64,000 nucleotides of DNA from JBKECF01 sp047974375 (GTDB lineage: Bacteria > Bacillota > Clostridia > Lachnospirales > CAMZNU01). The stretch covers positions 24,838 to 88,837 of the forward strand of contig JBKECF010000078.1 in assembly GCA_047974375.1 (NCBI GenBank), in the 5' to 3' direction. The position numbers and the translations under genes are program-made. The notes under the pieces are model-generated. The model was not told where the DNA came from. It was given only the letters and a program-made list of their open reading frames with translations, and ran no database searches. Of the stretch, positions 60,837-64,000 are shown piece by piece. Within the stretch, counting starts at the first letter, position 1, and each line of letters starts with the position of its first letter.

Positions 60837-61693
60837 TAGACTTCCTCCCTACTTAACAAGAACTTTTGTAATGGGAAAGCTAACAGACCAATTACAACAA
60901 ACATAACGATTGTTCCAGCCGATGATAATCCATAATATCCAGCAGCGTATTGCTTATAAACTACTGATGCCATTACATCTGTAGCAAAGCCTGGTCCGCC
61001 CCCTGTCATTGACCAAATTAAATCAAAACTTCTTAATCCACCAATAAACGATAGAATTATTACAGAATTCATTGATGGTCTGCACAATGGAAATGTAATA
61101 TATTTTATTTTTTCCAATGCATTTGCTCCGTCTATGTCAGCAGCTTCATAATAGGAACGAGATATAGCTGTCATACCTGCTATATAAATTACTGTAGCTA
61201 TACCAAGTCCCTTCCATATATCTACACCAATTACTGAATATAATGCAATATCTGGGTTTCCTAAAAAATTTATTGGGTCAATTCCAACTAATCCAAGAAC
61301 AGTATTTACTAACCCTTTAGATGGGTGAAGTAGTGCTGTAAAAGTTATACCTATGGCAACAGTAGAAACAATATTAGGAAAGAAAACAATACTTCTAATT
61401 ATATTTTTTGTTTTAATTTTACTTGTTAAAAAAACAGCAAGAAAAAAAGCTATTACCACCTTAGTTCCACTAGTTAATATTGCATATATTAATGTATTTA
61501 TTATACTGCCATATAATGCTCTTTCTGAAAAAAATAGTTTGAAATTTGTTAAACCTGCAAAAGTAAAACTATCAAAATTCCAAACCGTAAGGCTAAAGAA
61601 AAATGACATAATAACAGGTGCAACAAATATAGTTAAAAAAACTACCATAGACGGAACTAAAAACCAAAAACTATATAAATTTTTCTTATTCAC
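60836..61693 (-). CDS. ABC sugar importer permease (MalF type)
   Basis: 285 residues. First helix FWFLVPSMVVFLTIFVAPVI, EAA loop ISRSYYEAADIDGANALEKI, then RSFDLIWSMTGGGPGFATDV, typical of MalF-like CUT1 permeases. The start is GTG at 61693 after GGAGGTAAAT. An attenuator hairpin separates it from the binding-protein gene. Confidence 0.9.
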   Translation of the reverse strand: MNKKNLYSFWFLVPSMVVFLTIFVAPVIMSFFFSLTVWNFDSFTFAGLTNFKLFFSERALYGSIINTLIYAILTSGTKVVIAFFLAVFLTSKIKTKNIIRSIVFFPNIVSTVAIGITFTALLHPSKGLVNTVLGLVGIDPINFLGNPDIALYSVIGVDIWKGLGIATVIYIAGMTAISRSYYEAADIDGANALEKIKYITFPLCRPSMNSVIILSFIGGLRSFDLIWSMTGGGPGFATDVMASVVYKQYAAGYYGLSSAGTIVMFVVIGLLAFPLQKFLLSREEV

Positions 61694-61711
61694 ATTTACC
61701 TCCTATGTAGG

Positions 61712-61740
61712 AAAGAGGTTGTTCGAAAACAACCTCTTTT
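61712..61740 (-). terminator. Attenuator hairpin between binding-protein and permease genes
   Basis: AAAGAGGTTGTT (61712-61723), loop CGAA, AACAACCTCTTT (61728-61739): a perfect 12-bp stem. It lies 8 bp after the binding-protein stop and 19 bp before the permease start (minus orientation), a position that keeps the lipoprotein in excess. Confidence 0.82.
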
Positions 61741-61747
61741 TAATATT

Positions 61748-63094
61748 TTACCAATCAAGACCTAATTGAACTGCTTGTTTTAAACAATCCTCATCATATG
61801 CACTTGCTGCTTCTTCTGCACTTATTTGACCTGTTAAAAGTTCAACTGTTATTTGTTCAAGAGTTGTACCTTTTACTGGTGTCATAAATTCTAAAGCTAA
61901 AGCAGTTTTACCAGTATCAAAATAGCTTTGCATATCAACTCTTACAGCATCAATCACTGAACTATCTAAAGATACTCCATCAACCAAAGGTGGTCCAACA
62001 GGATAGCTATATTCGTTATATATATTTATTGAACTTTCTTCAATATAGTAATTCATAAATTTAAGTATTTTATCTACATCTCCAGATTTATTTCCAAATA
62101 TACCATTTGGTAACCAAGTTGTTAAGCCATTATCATCTGGGTCGTCCCCAGGAACAGCAAAAATTCCAACATTATCCATTTCCTCAGGATACAAATCATT
62201 CATTATAGCTAAAGCATCTGTTACCATAATGTAATGGGCACCGTCGCCAAAAAGTAGCATTTCACAACCATCAGCATATGAAGTGGCTGTGGCATCTGCA
62301 TTGTAATAAGGAATTGTTTCTTCAGCTTTTTGGAAACTACTTAATCCAGCAGGATTTGTAGCAAATTTGTCTGTACCCGCTGTAAAATTATCAACAAAGT
62401 TAGGATCTTGACTTACTACATTGTAGTTATCACCAAGAAAAACAACTTGAGTAGTCCATGCATCTGCAAATGAGCCAATAATTGGTGTTACTCCAGTACC
62501 AAGTAGTGCATCACAGTTAGCTAAAAACTCATCCCAAGTTTTTGGTACTTCTAGTCCATATTCTTCGTAAACATCTCTATTGTACATAATTACACCCGCC
62601 GGAGCACCCTTTTTAGGAACACCATATGGAACTCCGTCAATCGTTACTGCTTCAGCAAAAGTAGGATCAACACTATCCATTAAGCCTGTATCTGTTAAAT
62701 CAATAAAATATTCAGATGGATTTAATTCACCAAATTTTGCTCCAGTATTGTATGAAAGTAAATCATTTAAATTTCCAGCAGCAAGTCTAGTTTTAATAAG
62801 ATTATCGCCTTCACCACCATCTGGTCTGTATTCAACATCCAAGCCTATACCAATATCCTCTAGTGCTTGATCACCAATTGCCTGAATAGAATCTGATGCA
62901 GGTGAGCCACCACAAATTATAGTTAAAATAGTTTCTTCGGTATCATCCACTGGCTCAACTTCTGATGTTTCATTTTCCACAACTTCACTAGATGTTGTAC
63001 TTTCGCTAGGTGCACTTGCACCATTGTCACTAGAACAACCAACTGCAAAAATTGTACTAATTAAAAACGCACTTAAAATTAATTTCTTTTTCAT
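61748..63094 (-). CDS. ABC sugar-binding lipoprotein (CUT1 type)
   Basis: 448 residues. Signal peptide MKKKLILSAFLISTIFAVGC with lipobox Cys and a Ser/Glu-rich linker, then a family-1 binding domain (TILTIICGGSPASDSIQAIG; DVYEEYGLEVPKTWDEFLAN; CEMLLFGDGAHYIMVTDALA). Ligand is probably a rhamnose-containing oligosaccharide, inferred from GH78. AGGAGGAAATAATT precedes ATG 63094. It is the first gene of the minus-strand rhamnoside operon, divergent from the LysR remnant. Confidence 0.92.
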   Translation of the reverse strand: MKKKLILSAFLISTIFAVGCSSDNGASAPSESTTSSEVVENETSEVEPVDDTEETILTIICGGSPASDSIQAIGDQALEDIGIGLDVEYRPDGGEGDNLIKTRLAAGNLNDLLSYNTGAKFGELNPSEYFIDLTDTGLMDSVDPTFAEAVTIDGVPYGVPKKGAPAGVIMYNRDVYEEYGLEVPKTWDEFLANCDALLGTGVTPIIGSFADAWTTQVVFLGDNYNVVSQDPNFVDNFTAGTDKFATNPAGLSSFQKAEETIPYYNADATATSYADGCEMLLFGDGAHYIMVTDALAIMNDLYPEEMDNVGIFAVPGDDPDDNGLTTWLPNGIFGNKSGDVDKILKFMNYYIEESSINIYNEYSYPVGPPLVDGVSLDSSVIDAVRVDMQSYFDTGKTALALEFMTPVKGTTLEQITVELLTGQISAEEAASAYDEDCLKQAVQLGLDW

Positions 63095-63320
63095 AATTAT
63101 TTCCTCCTTTTTTATTTATATACAATTTATCATAGTGATATTGTTATGCACATAGATAAATTAGAAATGAATATGTAAAAATTAGTAATTAATATTTTCA
63201 AGAAAGCCTTGACCTAAACCTAACTTTAAGTAGTACAATTAAATTGTTTATTGAAAATATTATGTAGGCTTTATATGCTTTATGATATAATTCATATAAA
63301 CAATAGTTACGAGGTGAGTC
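63095..63320. promoter_or_regulatory. Divergent control region, rhamnoside operon and LysR remnant
   Basis: 226 AT-rich bp with no gene. TATAAT at 63286-63291 is a plausible -10 box for the LysR remnant (plus). The operon promoter on minus must also lie here, but I see no clear -35/-10 pair. No convincing operator palindrome was found. Confidence 0.4.
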
Positions 63321-63830
63321 ATGCAAATAAATGATATTACAATAAAACAAATGGAGTATTTTATGGCTGTGGCATATCATTTAAACTTTACTGTTGCAGC
63401 AAAATCACTTTATATTTTTTAACCTACCCTAAGTAAACAAATTACATTATTTGAAGAAATCTTAGGTTTTAAACTAATAGACGGGAGTAGAAGAAATGTA
63501 TCACTTACTCCGGCGGGATTACTTTTGAAAGACGAATTAACTTATATTACTGAAAAAATTGACAGTGTACTGGAAGATATTAAATTTGTAAATGACGATT
63601 ATAGAGGTAAACTCAAAATCGGTTGTCTTGAAGGTTTGGACTCAAGTGTTTTTTTAGTAAGATCTGTAGAATATTTTAATAAATTCTATCCTGATATAAT
63701 GGTTAGTTTTGAAAAACATACCTTTAATGAACTAAGAAGATTACATAATTTAGGAGAACTAGATATTATTTTTACTCTTTCCTTTTAAATGGAAGGAGAT
63801 TCTAATATAGAATTTAAAGAATTTATTTTA
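63321..63830 (+). pseudogene. LysR-family regulator pseudogene with two nonsense codons, cut short
   Basis: GAGGTGAGTC precedes ATG 63321. The frame reads MQINDITIKQMEYFMAVAYH, LNFTVAAKSLYIF, stop (63420-63422), then PTLSKQITLFEEILGFKLID and onward to NLGELDIIFTLSF, stop (63786-63788), then MEGDSNIEFKEFI in the same frame. LysR proteins normally have SQPTLS at the first break, so two C-to-T changes explain it; the second stop probably replaced a Glu or Gln codon. Only about 165 of ~300 residues remain before non-homologous sequence next to an IS3-type transposase. The gene is dead, and its former target may have been the divergent rhamnoside operon. Confidence 0.85.
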
Positions 63831-63954
63831 TTTTTTCTTATTGTAATAGCAGGCTTTATTTTGTATTTTCTTTTTGTATGATATGTTATACTAATTAAGA
63901 CAAAGTGAATTCGGTCATGATATAATAAATAAAAAGGTGAAGGAGGAATTATAT

Positions 63955-64000
63955 ATGGCTAAAAGAGTAAAAAATTATACAGATGATTTTAAAAAGCAGC
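63955..64000 (+). CDS. IS3-type transposase OrfA, first residues (cut by window edge)
   Basis: GAAGGAGGAATTATAT precedes ATG 63955, which reads MAKRVKNYTDDFKKQ to the edge. This basic start is typical for OrfA of IS3-family elements. TATAAT (63921-63926) with an upstream AAGACA (18-bp spacing) is a probable promoter. The left end of the element should lie between about 63830 and 63900, but the terminal repeat cannot be confirmed without the other end. Confidence 0.7.
   Translation, partial: MAKRVKNYTDDFKKQ

Noticed and set aside
63789..63881. A 30-residue hydrophobic ORF (MEGDSNIEFKEF and onward).
   Set aside because: It is in frame with the LysR pseudogene and is explained as its continuation after a nonsense codon and then foreign sequence.

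Overview
The window looks like the replication-origin end of a low-GC, strictly anaerobic, fermentative member of the Bacillota (Clostridia). Affiliation near Lachnospirales is an inference. The pointers are a bipartite oriC around dnaA, a Rex/AdhE/[FeFe]-hydrogenase redox block, an A-type flavodiiron protein, strong Shine-Dalgarno sites, AT-rich codons, and ABC sugar importers that lack their own ATPase.

Layout: (1) 1-2390 is the origin: partial dnaN, dnaA, and DnaA-box clusters on both sides of dnaA, with an unwinding region and DnaA-trio-like TAG repeats between dnaA and dnaN. (2) 2391-16896, minus strand, is a 14.5-kb glycan locus: GH3, GH29, GH130, two Lpl-type permeases, a frameshifted binding protein, a transglutaminase-like protein, a second GH29, a CBM9-like protein and a GH18. 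It lies where rpmH-rnpA-yidC usually sits, and it is head-on to the expected rightward fork. The enzyme set (fucose, beta-mannoside phosphorolysis, chitobiose-type linkages; no export signals) suggests intracellular breakdown of imported host-type or N-glycan-like oligosaccharides. (3) 17332-27257, plus strand, is a redox block: iron alcohol dehydrogenase, Rex, AdhE, an APH-fold kinase, a 2Fe-2S protein, a PAS-bearing sensory-type [FeFe] hydrogenase, a SpoIIE-like phosphatase and a second [FeFe] hydrogenase. (4) 27305-28108 has a DUF2922 protein and a decayed gene with a clean 19-bp duplication. (5) 28204-34865 is a ROK-controlled GlcNAc/chito-oligosaccharide operon (importer, NagZ-type GH3, NagB). 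(6) 35077-38270 holds an AEC transporter, the flavodiiron protein and two broken small genes. (7) 38552-53357 is a YesMN-type two-component pair and an arabinogalactan-type operon (importer, GH51, GH43, two GH42). The transport/enzyme part is bracketed by inverted copies of one repeat. (8) 54206-63094, minus strand, is a rhamnoside operon (importer, kinase, regulator, GH78). (9) 63321-64000 has a LysR pseudogene and the start of an IS3-type transposase.

How it fits together: four separate CUT1-type importers bring in different oligosaccharides, cytoplasmic enzymes cut them to monosaccharides, and the Rex-linked redox block disposes of the resulting NADH as ethanol and H2. Several short intergenic repeat families (called A, B, C and D here) are scattered through the window. 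They are strongly hairpin-forming, often touch stop codons, and share modules. They and the several recent gene breakages suggest a genome in flux.
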